Notes: generated by a model not told the origin, from the sequence alone. DNA of 64,000 nucleotides from Cellulomonas sp. URHE0023 (GCF_000688475.1 NZ_JIAN01000005.1:248001-312000), one strand, 5' to 3'. Numbered from the stretch's first letter, positions 45,412 through 54,535 are shown. Made by a program: numbers and translations.

Positions 45412-45813
45412 TCAGACGCGGCGGCGCTTGGGCGGGCGGCAGCCGTTGTGCGCCTGGGGCGTCACGTCCTGGATCGAACCGACCTCGAGCCCGGTCGCCT
45501 GCAGCGAGCGGATCGCGGTCTCGCGGCCGGAGCCGGGTCCCTTGACGAAGACGTCGACCTTCTTCATGCCGTGCTCCTGGGCACGGCGAGCGGCGGCCTC
45601 CGCGGCGAGCTGCGCCGCGAACGGGGTCGACTTGCGCGAACCCTTGAAGCCGACCTGGCCCGACGACGCGGACGCGATGACGGCGCCGGACGGGTCGGTG
45701 ATGGAGATGATCGTGTTGTTGAACGTGCTCTTGATGTGCGCCTGGCCGTGGGAGATGTTCTTCTTCTCCTTGCGGCGCGGCTTTCGCACGGCGGAACGGG
45801 TCTTGGGAGGCAT
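45412..45813 (-). CDS. rpsK: 30S ribosomal protein S11
   Basis: A 133-residue S11: [53 protein letters not shown], and the end [11 protein letters not shown], all conserved. Lies between rpsM and a terminator. S4 (rpsD), usually encoded next, is absent. Confidence 0.98.
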   Translation of the reverse strand: MPPKTRSAVRKPRRKEKKNISHGQAHIKSTFNNTIISITDPSGAVIASASSGQVGFKGSRKSTPFAAQLAAEAAARRAQEHGMKKVDVFVKGPGSGRETAIRSLQATGLEVGSIQDVTPQAHNGCRPPKRRRV

Positions 45814-45873
45814 TCTCTTCTTCTCTCGAGGTCTGGTCGGCGTGCCCTGGCGCGAGGCGCCGGGGGCGGAGGG

Positions 45874-46254
45874 CTACTTGCGCCCGGCCTTCTTCTTGCC
45901 GGCGACGGTGCGCTTCGGTCCCTTGCGGGTACGCGCGTTGGTCTTCGTGCGCTGACCGCGCACGGGAAGGCCACGGCGGTGACGCAGGCCCTCGTAGCAG
46001 CCGATCTCGACCTTGCGGCGGATGTCGGCGGCAACCTCACGGCGGAGGTCACCTTCGAGCTTGTAGTTGCCCTCGAGGAAGTCACGCAGCGCGACGAGCT
46101 CGGTGTCACCGAGGTCCTTCACGCGGACGTCCGGGCTGATGCCGGTGGCGGCGAGGGTCGCCTGTGCGCGCGTGCGCCCGACGCCGTAGATGTAGGTGAG
46201 TGCGATCTCGAGCCGCTTCTCGCGGGGGAGGTCGACTCCGACAAGACGTGCCAT
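45874..46254 (-). CDS. rpsM: 30S ribosomal protein S13
   Basis: A 126-residue S13: [59 protein letters not shown] with the basic tail contacting P-site tRNA. ATG 46254 chosen over an upstream open frame because it gives the canonical N-terminus. A multi-helix RNA element lies before it. Confidence 0.98.
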   Translation of the reverse strand: MARLVGVDLPREKRLEIALTYIYGVGRTRAQATLAATGISPDVRVKDLGDTELVALRDFLEGNYKLEGDLRREVAADIRRKVEIGCYEGLRHRRGLPVRGQRTKTNARTRKGPKRTVAGKKKAGRK

Positions 46255-46290
46255 GTGCCTGGTGGCTCCTGAACTGCGTCGGAGGTCTTC

Positions 46291-46370
46291 CGCACCACCT
46301 CCCCGCTTTCCGCGGGCCCCGGCCTCCGACCGGGGGTTCACCGGACCCGAGGGTCCGAGGTGGTGGTGCG
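46291..46370 (-). ncRNA. Predicted four-helix leader RNA upstream of rpsM
   Basis: The 158-bp rpmJ-rpsM gap can fold as a junction. The outer helix is CACCACCTC (46293-46301) with GAGGTGGTG (46357-46365), or in a shifted register CGCACCACC (46291-46299) with GGTGGTGCG (46362-46370). It encloses CCCGC/GCGGG (46302-46316), CCCCGG/CCGGGG (46317-46335) and GGACC/GGTCC (46343-46356). Position suggests an alpha-operon-type regulatory leader; it matches no leader family I can name. Confidence 0.45.
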
Positions 46371-46412
46371 CTTACGTGCTGGTGCTGCTAGCTCCTGCTG
46401 AGCAACAGGGCG

Positions 46413-46526
46413 TCAGCCCTGGCGCTGCTTGTGGCGCAGGTTCTCGCAGATCACCTGGACGCGACCGTGCCGGCGGATCACCTTGCACTTGTCGCAGATC
46501 TTCTTGACGCTGGGCTTGACCTTCAT
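46413..46526 (-). CDS. rpmJ: 50S ribosomal protein L36
   Basis: A 37-residue L36, read by hand: [17 protein letters not shown] opening with the CDKC zinc motif, [13 protein letters not shown] end supplying the third Cys and the His. Starts 66 bp after the infA stop; all zinc ligands are retained, so this is the zinc-binding (C+) form. Confidence 0.97.
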   Translation of the reverse strand: MKVKPSVKKICDKCKVIRRHGRVQVICENLRHKQRQG

Positions 46527-46592
46527 CGCGTGTTTTCCTCCGCCGCCGTGTTCGCTCCCCGCAAGGAGTCAGACGGCGTGATCGAGTGGCTG

Positions 46593-46814
46593 TTACTTGT
46601 AGCGGTAGACGATCCGGCCACGGGACAGGTCGTACGGGCTCAGCTCCACCACCACACGGTCCTCGGGGAGGATCCGGATGTAGTGCTGACGCATCTTGCC
46701 CGAGATGTGGGCGAGCACCTTGTGGCCGTTGGTGAGCTCCACGCGAAACATCGCGTTTGGCAGAGCCTCCACGACGCTGCCCTCGATCTCGATGACACCG
46801 TCCTTCTTCGCCAT
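46593..46814 (-). CDS. infA: Translation initiation factor IF-1
   Basis: A 73-residue S1-like OB-fold: [40 protein letters not shown] and the [18 protein letters not shown] end. It binds the A site of the 30S subunit. GGAGG lies just before the ATG at 46814. It heads the infA-rpmJ-rpsM-rpsK unit, with the regulatory region upstream separating it from the surface-protein gene. Confidence 0.98.
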   Translation of the reverse strand: MAKKDGVIEIEGSVVEALPNAMFRVELTNGHKVLAHISGKMRQHYIRILPEDRVVVELSPYDLSRGRIVYRYK

Positions 46815-47155
46815 ATCCTCCGCTAACTGTTCGTCCGATACTGATCGACCCATGTCGGCCACGTCGCTCGGCGGGAAGCCGACCGTCGTCGCTGTCGTGG
46901 AGAGTGCGGGTGCCCGTGCCGGACAGCTCGTCGACTGGCGACGAGGCGTAGCCCAGAGGCGTTCGATGAACCGGGCGCACACACCCAACGAATGATCTTA
47001 CGCCATGCGGCCCAAGGGACGAAACCGATCCGGCCTCGACCTCCGTGCTCTCGGCCACACCCGACGTCGGGCTCAGGTCCGCCGACGACGAAGGCCGTCG
47101 CCGGGTAGGGCGACGGCCTGCGTCGGTGGGACGGCTGCCTGAGCAGCGCAGCTCG
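46815..47155. promoter_or_regulatory. 341-bp infA upstream region
   Basis: No gene is visible. On the minus strand, TAAGAT at 46995-47000 is a -10-like element for infA but lacks a convincing -35. The distal end carries the terminator of the surface-protein gene (47092-47119). The rest shows no repeats or dyads. Confidence 0.35.
47092..47119. terminator. Terminator of the LAxTG protein gene
   Basis: AGGCCGTCGCC (47092-47102) and GGCGACGGCCT (47109-47119) form a perfect 11-bp stem with a 6-base loop, about 36 bp past the stop at 47156. Confidence 0.9.
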
Positions 47156-48148
47156 TCAGGCGGCGCGGCGCCGACGTCGCAGCACGACGAGCGCGGTGCC
47201 CGTGAGGACCAGGATCGCCCCGGCGAGGAGTCCGGGCGCCGGAGAGGAGCCCGTCGCCGCCAGCGTCCCGTCCGACCCGCCACCGGCCGCCAGCACCTCC
47301 GAGTGCACGCTGGCGCTCGGCGAGGGGACCGGGCTCGCAGCGGTCGTCGCGGGCGTCGACGCCGTCGGCGTCGGCTCCGGCGCGGCGAGGACCTCAGCAC
47401 GCGGTGGCGTCGACGGGGTCGCGCTCGGTGCCGGCGTCGGCGTCTGTGCCGGCGGCGCGGGCACCGTGGACGACGGCGGCGGCGTGGGTGCGGCCGTCGT
47501 CGGCGGCGTCGACGGGCTCGGCGAGGGCGGCGTCGGCGCAGGAAGCGTCTGCACAGGCGGTGCCGGCGGTGCCGGCGGTGCGGGTGCGGGCGGCGTCGAG
47601 ATGGAGGGCGTCGGGGTCGGCGTCGGCGGTGCCGGCGTGGACGGCGCAGGTGCCGGCACGTCCGTCGCGCACGCCGGGACCTTCACCATCGCGGTGAGGT
47701 CCCAGTGCTTGGCCGCAAAGATCGGGCCCCAGCCCACCGTGTCGTCCGGGTACTTCGGCGCCGGCTTGCTGGTGAACACGCTCGCGTCGCCGTTGGCCTG
47801 GTCTTCCTGCACTCCCCAGCCACCGCCGCACACGATCAGGCCTGCAGGGAGCGCAGGGGCGATCTCGTCGAGCGTCAGGTCCCGCCACGAGCCCGTGGGC
47901 CACGTCGTCACGAGGTACTGCTGCGTCGAGTTCTCCCACGACGCAGGCTTGCTCGCGTCCTTCTTGAGGTAGACGTACGCGGCAGTCACCTGCTGCTGCT
48001 TCTTCTTGTCGTAGTGGCTCCCACCGCGGTCGCGGTCATGAGCCTGAGCCGCACCCGCGCCCAACGCGAGGACGACCGTCGCCACCGTGAGCACGGCACC
48101 ACCGCGGCGGAGCAGACGGACAGGGAAGGGACGAACACTGCGGTGCAT
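47156..48148 (-). CDS. Sortase-anchored (LAxTG) surface protein with proline-rich stalk
   Basis: A 330-residue exported protein: signal peptide (about 1-36, ending AAQA), an N-terminal domain of about 130 residues (PASWENSTQQYLVTTW, CGGGWGVQEDQANGDAS, VGWGPIFAAKHWDLTAMV) that recurs in actinobacterial wall proteins but has no assigned function, then a long Pro/Thr/Ala/Ser stalk, LAATGSS sorting motif, a membrane helix and RRRRR tail. LAxTG is the sorting motif of class E sortases. No sortase gene is in the window. ATG at 48148. Confidence 0.85.
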   Translation of the reverse strand: MHRSVRPFPVRLLRRGGAVLTVATVVLALGAGAAQAHDRDRGGSHYDKKKQQQVTAAYVYLKKDASKPASWENSTQQYLVTTWPTGSWRDLTLDEIAPALPAGLIVCGGGWGVQEDQANGDASVFTSKPAPKYPDDTVGWGPIFAAKHWDLTAMVKVPACATDVPAPAPSTPAPPTPTPTPSISTPPAPAPPAPPAPPVQTLPAPTPPSPSPSTPPTTAAPTPPPSSTVPAPPAQTPTPAPSATPSTPPRAEVLAAPEPTPTASTPATTAASPVPSPSASVHSEVLAAGGGSDGTLAATGSSPAPGLLAGAILVLTGTALVVLRRRRRAA

Positions 48149-48256
48149 GGGCCACCCGTTGCATCGGCTGCGGGCGCGCGCTGACCACGCGTCCGCATGA
48201 GGGTGGGCACCCACCCTCTACCGCGCGAAGATCGACCGCGCAGACCCCGAGGTGCC

Positions 48257-48279
48257 CAGGGCGATCCTCGACCGCCCTG
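48257..48279. terminator. Possible hairpin in the map downstream region
   Basis: CAGGGCG (48257-48263) and CGCCCTG (48273-48279) pair with a 9-base loop, about 120 bp downstream of the map stop. It could also belong to the 5' leader of the surface-protein gene. Confidence 0.35.
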
Positions 48280-48295
48280 CAGGACCATATCCGTC

Positions 48296-48339
48296 AAATC
48301 GGACAGCGGTGGCGCGTTTCGTCGCTAAATGTCGGATTT
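48296..48339. repeat. Imperfect inverted repeat AAATCGGACA ... TGTCGGATTT
   Basis: Arms of 10 bp with one mismatch and a 24-base spacer, upstream of the surface-protein gene, in a locally A/T-richer stretch. Candidate regulator site; no regulator is identified. Confidence 0.3.
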
Positions 48340-48400
48340 CGTGGCCCGCCCGACCAGGATCACCTGAACGGCCGTACTCACCGGTAACCCGGGAGCGTGC

Positions 48401-49252
48401 TCAGGCGAGCGGGGATACCGCCACGCCGAGCTCGGCGAGCCTCTGCGCTCCCCCGTCGACCGCCGTCAGCACCCAGATCCCGTCGGCCAGGACTGCCACG
48501 GAGTGCTCCCAGTGCGCCGCACGCGAGCCGTCGACAGTCACGACCGTCCACTCGTCGTCGAGCTCCCTGGTGTACCGCGAGCCGCGCACGAGCATCGGTT
48601 CGACGGCCACGCACAGCCCGGGCCGGAGCCTCTGCCCTCGGTCGCGGGTCCGGTAGTTCAGCACGTCGGGAGGCTGGTGCATCGCAGTGCCGATCCCGTG
48701 CCCGACGTACTCCTGGACGATGCCGTAGCGCGCTCCCCCGTTGAGGCCGGCCGCCTCGGCCTCGTCGACGAGATCCTCGACGGCCTCCCCCACCGAGCCG
48801 AGCCGGTCGCCTGTGGCCAACGCCGCGATCCCCGCCCAGAGCGCACGCTCGGTCGTTGTCACGAGCTCGGTGTCGAGGCGGTCCAGCTCTCCGGTGCCAG
48901 GCACGACGACCGTGATGGCCGAGTCCCCGTGCCAGCCCTCGACGATCGCCCCGCAGTCCACGCTCACGACGTCTCCGGCCTGCAGCACACGCTCGCCGGG
49001 GATGCCGTGCACGACCTCGTCGTTGACCGAGATGCACAACGTCGCCGGGTAGCCGTGGTACCCGAGGAAGGACGGCTGTGCGCCGTGGTCGCCGATCACC
49101 GCAGCGGCCAAGGCGTCGAGCGAGGCCGTCGTCGAGCCCGGCACCACGGCCTCGCGGACCACCTGCAGCGCCTCGGCGACGACGAGCCCCGCCCGACGCA
49201 TGAGCAGCACCTGCTCGGGCGTCTTGTACTCGATGCGCTCGCGCCCGAACAT
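48401..49252 (-). CDS. map: Methionine aminopeptidase, type I
   Basis: A 283-residue enzyme that removes N-terminal Met after deformylation. Metal ligands fall in SVDCGAIVEGWHGDSAITV (two Asp), and the later His/Glu sites in GHGIGTAMHQPP and VAVEPMLV. The N-terminus IEYKTPEQVLLMRRAG and LGYHGYPATLCISVNDEVVHGIPG are typical. It is 5 bp downstream of adk. Confidence 0.96.
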   Translation of the reverse strand: MFGRERIEYKTPEQVLLMRRAGLVVAEALQVVREAVVPGSTTASLDALAAAVIGDHGAQPSFLGYHGYPATLCISVNDEVVHGIPGERVLQAGDVVSVDCGAIVEGWHGDSAITVVVPGTGELDRLDTELVTTTERALWAGIAALATGDRLGSVGEAVEDLVDEAEAAGLNGGARYGIVQEYVGHGIGTAMHQPPDVLNYRTRDRGQRLRPGLCVAVEPMLVRGSRYTRELDDEWTVVTVDGSRAAHWEHSVAVLADGIWVLTAVDGGAQRLAELGVAVSPLA

Positions 49253-49257
49253 CTCGG

Positions 49258-49836
49258 TCAGCGGGCCAGCGTGCCGATCACGGCGAGCAGGCGCGACGTG
49301 ACGTCGTCGATCTCGCCGATCCCGTCGACCTGCGTGAGCAGACCGCGGTCCGCGTACACCGAGGCGATAGGCGCAGTCTCCTGGGCGTAGACGTCCAGAC
49401 GGTGTCGGATGACATCTTCCGTGTCGTCCTCGCGGCCCTCGATCTCGGCACGCTTCAGCAACCGCGGGACGACGATCTCCGGATCGGCCGTCAGCTCGAC
49501 GGCTCGGTCCAGCGCGACACCCGAGGCGGCAAGGATCGCGTCGAGCTCAGCGACCTGGGCCACGTTCCGCGGGTATCCGTCGAGCAGGAACCCGTCGGCC
49601 GCGTCCGCCTGCGCGAGCCGGTCACGCACCATGTCGTTGGTGACGGAGTCCGGCACGAGCGCGCCACGCGACGTGTACTCCTGGACCTTCAGGCCCAGGG
49701 GCGTCCCACCCTTGATGTTCGCGCGGAACAGGTCGCCGGTCGAGATCGCAGGGATGCCCAGGGACTCGGCGAGGCGGACCGCCTGGGTGCCCTTGCCGGC
49801 GCCAGGGGCGCCGAGCAGCACGAGTCGCGTGCTCAT
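49258..49836 (-). CDS. adk: Adenylate kinase
   Basis: A 192-residue short-LID adenylate kinase (ATP + AMP to 2 ADP): Walker A GAPGAGKGTQAVRLA, STGDLFRANIKGGTPLG (AMP-binding), LDGYPRNVAQVAELD and the RLLKRAEIEGREDDTEDV LID segment. The ATG overlaps the secY stop by four bases. Confidence 0.97.
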   Translation of the reverse strand: MSTRLVLLGAPGAGKGTQAVRLAESLGIPAISTGDLFRANIKGGTPLGLKVQEYTSRGALVPDSVTNDMVRDRLAQADAADGFLLDGYPRNVAQVAELDAILAASGVALDRAVELTADPEIVVPRLLKRAEIEGREDDTEDVIRHRLDVYAQETAPIASVYADRGLLTQVDGIGEIDDVTSRLLAVIGTLAR

Positions 49837-51125
49837 CGCAGGAACCCCTCGTAGTGACGCTGCTGCAGCTGCGACTCGATCTGCTTGACGGTCTCGAGCC
49901 CGACACCGACGACGATCAGGATCGACGAGCCGCCGAACGGGATGTTCGTCCCGACGCCGAGCACGATGAACACGATCGTCGGGATGAGCGCCACCACAGC
50001 GAGGTAGAGCGAACCAGGCGCGGTGATGCGCGAGATGACGAAGTCGAGGTACTCAGCCGTCGGACGGCCGGCCCTGATGCCCGGGATGAAGCCGCCGTAC
50101 TTCTTCATGTTGTCCGCGACCTCGTCCGGGTTGAACGTGATCGCCGTGTAGAAGTAGCAGAAGAAGATGATCAGGAACACGTAGAGCGCGAGGTGCAGCG
50201 GCGCGCTCTGAGACGCCAGGTGCCGGGAGACCCACTGGACCCAGCCCGCCGACGGGTCGCCGAACTGGGCGAGGAGCCCGGGGACGGCGAGCAGCGACGA
50301 CGCGAAGATGATCGGGATGACACCGGCCATGTTGATCTTGATCGGGATGTACGTGCTCGACCCGCCGTACATGCGTCGACCGACCATGCGCTTGGCGTAC
50401 TGGACCGGGATACGACGCTGCGACTGCTCGACGAAGACGACCATGCCGACGACGAGGACGATGACGGCCAGCACGATGATGAACTTGAACGCACCGTTGT
50501 CGCCGCCCGCGATCGACCAGAGGGCCGTCGGGAAGCTCGCCGCGATCGACGTGAAGATGAGCAGCGACATGCCGTTGCCGACGCCGCGCTCCGTGATCAG
50601 CTCACCGAGCCACATGATGAGACCGGTTCCGGCCGTCATCGTGATCACCATGATCAGCAGGATGTACCAGGAGTCGTTCGGGATGACGTCCACGGGGCAG
50701 CCGCTGAACAGCTGACCGCTGCGCGCGACCGTGATGATCGTCGTGGACTGCAGGATCGCGAGGCCGATCGTCAGGTACCGCGTGTACTGCGTGAGCTTCG
50801 CGGTCCCGGACTGCCCTTCCTTGTGCAGCTCCTCGAAACGGGGAATGACCACCCGGAGAAGCTGCACGATGATGCTCGCCGTGATGTACGGCATGATCCC
50901 AAGGGAGAACACGGAGAGCTTGAGCAGTGCTCCACCGCTGAACAGGTTGACCAGACCGAGAAGGTCGTTCTGGGTCGTGTCGATACACGTCTGCACATTC
51001 GGGTACGACACCCCCGGAGTCGGCAGGAAAGAGCCCACCCGGAAGATCACCATGATCCCGATGGTGAAGAGCAGCTTGCGCCGCAGGTCGGGCGTTCGGA
51101 ACGCCCTGACGAATGCGCTGAGCAC
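49833..51125 (-). CDS. secY: Protein translocase subunit SecY
   Basis: A 430-residue, ten-helix SecY of the SecYEG channel. Clear helices include LLFTIGIMVIFRVGSFLPTPG, LSVFSLGIMPYITASIIVQLL, the RRIPVQYAKRMVGRRMYGG cytoplasmic loop, and PGIRAGRPTAEYLDFVISRI. It heads secY-adk-map, separated from rplO by a strong terminator, and so is transcribed from its own promoter. Confidence 0.98.
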   Translation of the reverse strand: MLSAFVRAFRTPDLRRKLLFTIGIMVIFRVGSFLPTPGVSYPNVQTCIDTTQNDLLGLVNLFSGGALLKLSVFSLGIMPYITASIIVQLLRVVIPRFEELHKEGQSGTAKLTQYTRYLTIGLAILQSTTIITVARSGQLFSGCPVDVIPNDSWYILLIMVITMTAGTGLIMWLGELITERGVGNGMSLLIFTSIAASFPTALWSIAGGDNGAFKFIIVLAVIVLVVGMVVFVEQSQRRIPVQYAKRMVGRRMYGGSSTYIPIKINMAGVIPIIFASSLLAVPGLLAQFGDPSAGWVQWVSRHLASQSAPLHLALYVFLIIFFCYFYTAITFNPDEVADNMKKYGGFIPGIRAGRPTAEYLDFVISRITAPGSLYLAVVALIPTIVFIVLGVGTNIPFGGSSILIVVGVGLETVKQIESQLQQRHYEGFLR

Positions 51126-51185
51126 CTGTGTCCTCCTGAGCCGCCGAGGCGGGATCTCGTACTACCGGCTCATTCCGGCCGTACC

Positions 51186-51205
51186 GCCTGCGAAACGTCG
51201 CAGGC
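51186..51205. promoter_or_regulatory. Hairpin in the secY leader
   Basis: GCCTGCGA (51186-51193) and TCGCAGGC (51198-51205) form a perfect 8-bp stem with a 4-base loop, about 60 bp upstream of secY start. Possible mRNA-level control. Confidence 0.45.
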
Positions 51206-51241
51206 ACCGGGGAACCCTAACTGATGCTGAAGAACATATGG

Positions 51242-51283
51242 GAACGGGGCCGGTGGGGAGCTATGGCCCCACCGGCCCCGTTC
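51242..51283. terminator. Strong terminator between rplO and secY
   Basis: A perfect 17-bp stem (GAACGGGGCCGGTGGGG and its complement) with an 8-base loop, 7 bp past the rplO stop. It ends the spc transcription unit. Confidence 0.95.
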
Positions 51284-51289
51284 TTTCGA

Positions 51290-52039
51290 TCAGTCCTGCG
51301 CGACGGTGCCACCGGCAGCGACGATCGCGTCCTTCGCGGACGCCGAGTAGGCGTCGACCGCGACGGACACCTTGACCGTGAGCTCACCGGTGCCGAGCAC
51401 CTTGACGGGCTGGCCCTTGCGGACCGCGCCCTTGGCAACCAGGTCGGCGACCGTCACGTCGCCACCGCTCGGGTACAGCGCCGAGATCTTGTCCAGGTTG
51501 ACCACCTGGTACTCGACGCGGAACGGGTTCTTGAAGCCACGCAGCTTCGGGAGGCGCATGTGCAGAGGCATCTGCCCACCCTCGAAGCGCGTCGGCACCT
51601 GGTAGCGCGCCTTGGTGCCCTTGGTGCCACGACCTGCCGTCTTACCCTTGGACGCCTCGCCACGACCCACGCGGGTCTTGGCGGTCTTGGCGCCCGGGGC
51701 CGGACGAAGGTGGTGCATCTTCAGCGTTCCACCGTTGCCGGGCTGCGCCGCGGCCTCGGCCGCCTTGGCCGCAGCTGCGGACACGGCCTTCTTCGGCGCG
51801 GCCGCCTTCGGCTCAGCCTTCGCCTTGGGCTCGGCCTTCGCCTTGGGCTCGGCCTTCGCCTTGGCAGCAGCCTTCGGAGCTGCCTCGGCAGCGTCCTGCG
51901 ACTTGGCGGCCTTGGGTGCAGCCTTCGCCTTGGTCGCCTTCGGAGCGGACTCCGTGTCGGCGGCCTTCTTCGCGGGGGCCTTCTTCGCGGCGGCGGCCTT
52001 GGGGGCCGTCACCTCGTCAGCCTTCTTCTCGTCTGCCAT
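51290..52039 (-). CDS. rplO: 50S ribosomal protein L15 with lysine/alanine-rich N-terminal extension
   Basis: A 249-residue L15, about 100 residues longer than usual. The core begins near residue 106 ([20 protein letters not shown]) and carries [34 protein letters not shown] and the C-terminal [17 protein letters not shown]. Residues 1-105 are a histone-H1-like Lys/Ala/Pro tail with AKAEPK repeated in tandem. ATG at 52039 was chosen; GTG at 52045 overlaps rpmD's TGA and would add two residues. Confidence 0.95.
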   Translation of the reverse strand: MADEKKADEVTAPKAAAAKKAPAKKAADTESAPKATKAKAAPKAAKSQDAAEAAPKAAAKAKAEPKAKAEPKAKAEPKAAAPKKAVSAAAAKAAEAAAQPGNGGTLKMHHLRPAPGAKTAKTRVGRGEASKGKTAGRGTKGTKARYQVPTRFEGGQMPLHMRLPKLRGFKNPFRVEYQVVNLDKISALYPSGGDVTVADLVAKGAVRKGQPVKVLGTGELTVKVSVAVDAYSASAKDAIVAAGGTVAQD

Positions 52040-52041
52040 GG

Positions 52042-52224
52042 TCACTCCACCTCTTCGACCGCGACAAGGTGCGTCACCGTCTTGACCATGCCGCGGATCT
52101 CAGGGCGGTCCTCCTTGACGACGACGTCGCCGATCCGCTTGAGGCCGAGGGTGCGCAGGGTGTCGCGCTGGTTCTGCTTACCGCCGATGCCAGACCGCGT
52201 CTGGGTCACCTTGAGTCGAGCCAT
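52042..52224 (-). CDS. rpmD: 50S ribosomal protein L30
   Basis: A 60-residue L30: [40 protein letters not shown] and [17 protein letters not shown]. Its ATG overlaps the rpsE stop. Standard spc-operon position between rpsE and rplO. Confidence 0.97.
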   Translation of the reverse strand: MARLKVTQTRSGIGGKQNQRDTLRTLGLKRIGDVVVKEDRPEIRGMVKTVTHLVAVEEVE

Positions 52225-52898
52225 CAGGCACCTGCCTTCGTGCCCGCTGCGGCGGCCAGGCCAGCGGCCTGGGCGCGCAGGAGAGCAGCCGGCACGACGT
52301 GCTCGACGGGGAGCCCACGGCGCGCGGCCACAGCCTCCGGACGCTCGAGCCCGCGAAGAGCCGCGACCGTCGCGTGCACGATGTTGATCGCGTTCGACGA
52401 ACCGAGCGACTTGCTCAGGACGTCGTGGATGCCGGCGCACTCGAGAACGGCGCGCACGGGGCCACCGGCGATCACACCGGTACCCGGCGACGCCGGACGC
52501 AGGAAGACGACACCGGCAGCGGCCTCACCCTGGATGGGGTGGGGAATCGTGCCCTGGATGCGGGGAACCTTGAAGAAGTTCTTCTTGGCTTCCTCGACGC
52601 CCTTGGCGATCGCCGCGGGCACCTCCTTGGCCTTCCCGTAGCCGACACCGACCGTGCCGTCGCCGTCGCCGACCACGACGAGCGCGGTGAAGCTGAAGCG
52701 ACGACCGCCCTTGACGACCTTGGCGACGCGGTTGATCGTCACGACGCGCTCGAGGAACGCGCTCTTCTCTGCGGAGTCGCGGCCACCACGGCCGCCGCCA
52801 CCGTCACGGCCACGACCGCCGTCACGACGGTCACCGCCGCCGCCGGCCCCGGCGCCGCCCGCAGGCGCGCCGGTGTTGCTGCGCTGAGGAGCAGCCAT
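52224..52898 (-). CDS. rpsE: 30S ribosomal protein S5 with Gly/Arg-rich N-terminal extension
   Basis: A 224-residue S5. The core starts near residue 48 ([20 protein letters not shown]) with [18 protein letters not shown] and [15 protein letters not shown]. The first 45 residues are [22 protein letters not shown], resembling an RGG RNA-binding tract. Some extension is common in actinobacterial S5. Confidence 0.97.
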   Translation of the reverse strand: MAAPQRSNTGAPAGGAGAGGGGDRRDGGRGRDGGGGRGGRDSAEKSAFLERVVTINRVAKVVKGGRRFSFTALVVVGDGDGTVGVGYGKAKEVPAAIAKGVEEAKKNFFKVPRIQGTIPHPIQGEAAAGVVFLRPASPGTGVIAGGPVRAVLECAGIHDVLSKSLGSSNAINIVHATVAALRGLERPEAVAARRGLPVEHVVPAALLRAQAAGLAAAAGTKAGA

Positions 52899-52935
52899 CA
52901 GATTGTCCTCTTCTTAGTTCCGGAGTTCGTCGTCG

Positions 52936-53307
52936 TCACAGCTTCAGACCGCCCTCGCGAGCGCCGTCCGCAACCGCTGCGACGCGGCCGTGGTACTTGT
53001 TGCCGCCGCGGTCGAAGACCACAGCGTCCAGGCCGGCAGCCTTCGCACGCTCGGCGATGAGCTCGCCGACCTTGCGGGCCTTGGCCGTCTTGTCGTCCGT
53101 CGAGCCGCGCAGGTCTGCCTCGAGCGTCGACGCAGAGACGAGCGTCTGGCCGATGCCGTCGTCCACGACCTGGGCCGTGATGTGCCGGGCGGACCGGGTC
53201 ACGACGAGACGGGGACGGGCAGCCGAGCCGGAGACCTTCTTGCGAAGGCGGATGTGACGACGCTGGCGGGCCTTGCGCTTGCCCTTGCCGATGATCTTGA
53301 GTGCCAT
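52936..53307 (-). CDS. rplR: 50S ribosomal protein L18
   Basis: A 123-residue L18 that binds 5S r[43 protein letters not shown], and [20 protein letters not shown]. Two bases separate it from rplF. Confidence 0.98.
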   Translation of the reverse strand: MALKIIGKGKRKARQRRHIRLRKKVSGSAARPRLVVTRSARHITAQVVDDGIGQTLVSASTLEADLRGSTDDKTAKARKVGELIAERAKAAGLDAVVFDRGGNKYHGRVAAVADGAREGGLKL

Positions 53308-53309
53308 GG

Positions 53310-53849
53310 TTACTTACCGGCCTTTCCGACCTTGCGGCGCACATTCTCGCCCGCGTACCGCACGCCCTTGCCCTTGTACGGCTCAGGCTTACGGATCTTG
53401 CGGATGTTCGCGGCGACCTCGCCGACCTGCTGCTTGTCGATGCCCTGCACCGAGAAGCGCGTCGGAGCCTCGACGACGAAGGTGATGCCCTCCGGCGGGT
53501 TGACCACGACGGGGTGGCTGAAGCCCAGCGCGAACTCGAGGTCCGAGCCCTTCGCCGTCACGCGGTAACCGGTGCCGACGATCTCGAGCTTCTTGATGTA
53601 GCCCTCGGTGACGCCGATGACGAGGTTCGACAGCAGCGTGCGGGTGAGGCCGTGCAGCGAACGCGAGGCGCGCTCGTCGTCGGGGCGGGTGACCACGAGG
53701 GCACCTGCCTCGTCGCGCGCAACCTCGATAGGCGCGGGGATCGTGTGCGTCAGGGTGCCCTTGGGACCCTTGACCGTCACGAGTGCGCCGTTGATGTTGA
53801 CATCCACGCCGGAGGGGACCGGGACGGGGACTCTGCCGATTCGGGACAT
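53310..53849 (-). CDS. rplF: 50S ribosomal protein L6
   Basis: A 179-residue L6: [34 protein letters not shown], and the C-terminal signature [19 protein letters not shown]. It follows rpsH by 25 bp. Confidence 0.98.
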   Translation of the reverse strand: MSRIGRVPVPVPSGVDVNINGALVTVKGPKGTLTHTIPAPIEVARDEAGALVVTRPDDERASRSLHGLTRTLLSNLVIGVTEGYIKKLEIVGTGYRVTAKGSDLEFALGFSHPVVVNPPEGITFVVEAPTRFSVQGIDKQQVGEVAANIRKIRKPEPYKGKGVRYAGENVRRKVGKAGK

Positions 53850-53874
53850 TGGCTAGCTCCTTTCCGTCTCGGAC

Positions 53875-54273
53875 TTACCAGACGTAGGCGAGGACTTCCC
53901 CACCCACGCCCTTCTTGGCGGCCTGCTTGTCGGTGAGGAGACCAGAGGACGTGGACAGGATCGCCACGCCGAGGCCGCCGAGCACCTTGGGCAGGTTGGT
54001 CGACTTGGCGTACACGCGCAGGCCCGGCTTGGACACGCGCTTGACACCGGCGAGCGCACGCTCGCGGTTCGGGCCGTACTTCAGCTCGATGATGAGGTTC
54101 TTGCCGACGACGGCATCCTCAACCGTCCAGCCCGAGATGTAGCCCTCGGCCTGGAGGATCTCCGCGATGTGCGACTTCAGCTTCGAGAACGGGATCAGCA
54201 CGGTGTCGTGGTGAGCCGAGTTCGCGTTACGCAGCCGCGTGAGCAGGTCTGCGATGGGGTCGGTCATGGTCAT
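53875..54273 (-). CDS. rpsH: 30S ribosomal protein S8
   Basis: A 132-residue S8: [40 protein letters not shown], and [29 protein letters not shown] is the usual actinobacterial start, so ATG 54273 was chosen over 54267. In E. coli S8 represses the spc operon; whether it does here is unknown. Confidence 0.98.
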   Translation of the reverse strand: MTMTDPIADLLTRLRNANSAHHDTVLIPFSKLKSHIAEILQAEGYISGWTVEDAVVGKNLIIELKYGPNRERALAGVKRVSKPGLRVYAKSTNLPKVLGGLGVAILSTSSGLLTDKQAAKKGVGGEVLAYVW

Positions 54274-54349
54274 GGGGCTTCCGCCCTTCCTCGCCGGGGT
54301 ATCCCGCCCATTGCTGGGCTGGACCTACCGACGTTCGTGTTGCGTGGAA

Positions 54350-54535
54350 TTACCAGCTGCTCTTGGTGACGCCGGGAAGCTCGCCGCGGTGGGCCATCTC
54401 GCGCACGCAGATCCGGCACAGGCCGAACTTGCGGTACACCGAGTGGGGCCGGCCGCAACGCTGGCAGCGCGTGTAGCCACGCACCGCGAACTTCGGCTTG
54501 GCAGCAGCCTTGTTCTTGAGGGCAGTCTTCGCCAT
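54350..54535 (-). CDS. rpsZ: 30S ribosomal protein S14, zinc-binding type Z
   Basis: A 61-residue S14. [20 protein letters not shown] holds two CxxC pairs, so it is the zinc (C+) form. The [15 protein letters not shown] end is typical. Confidence 0.98.
   Translation of the reverse strand: MAKTALKNKAAAKPKFAVRGYTRCQRCGRPHSVYRKFGLCRICVREMAHRGELPGVTKSSW

Noticed and set aside
46815..47155. Small hidden gene in the infA upstream region
   Set aside because: Frames there have no start with a ribosome binding site and no domain; treated as regulatory.
47400..47700. Possible tandem DNA repeat in the surface-protein gene
   Set aside because: It is a low-complexity Pro/Thr/Ala/Ser codon run with varying units, so a protein stalk rather than a true tandem repeat.
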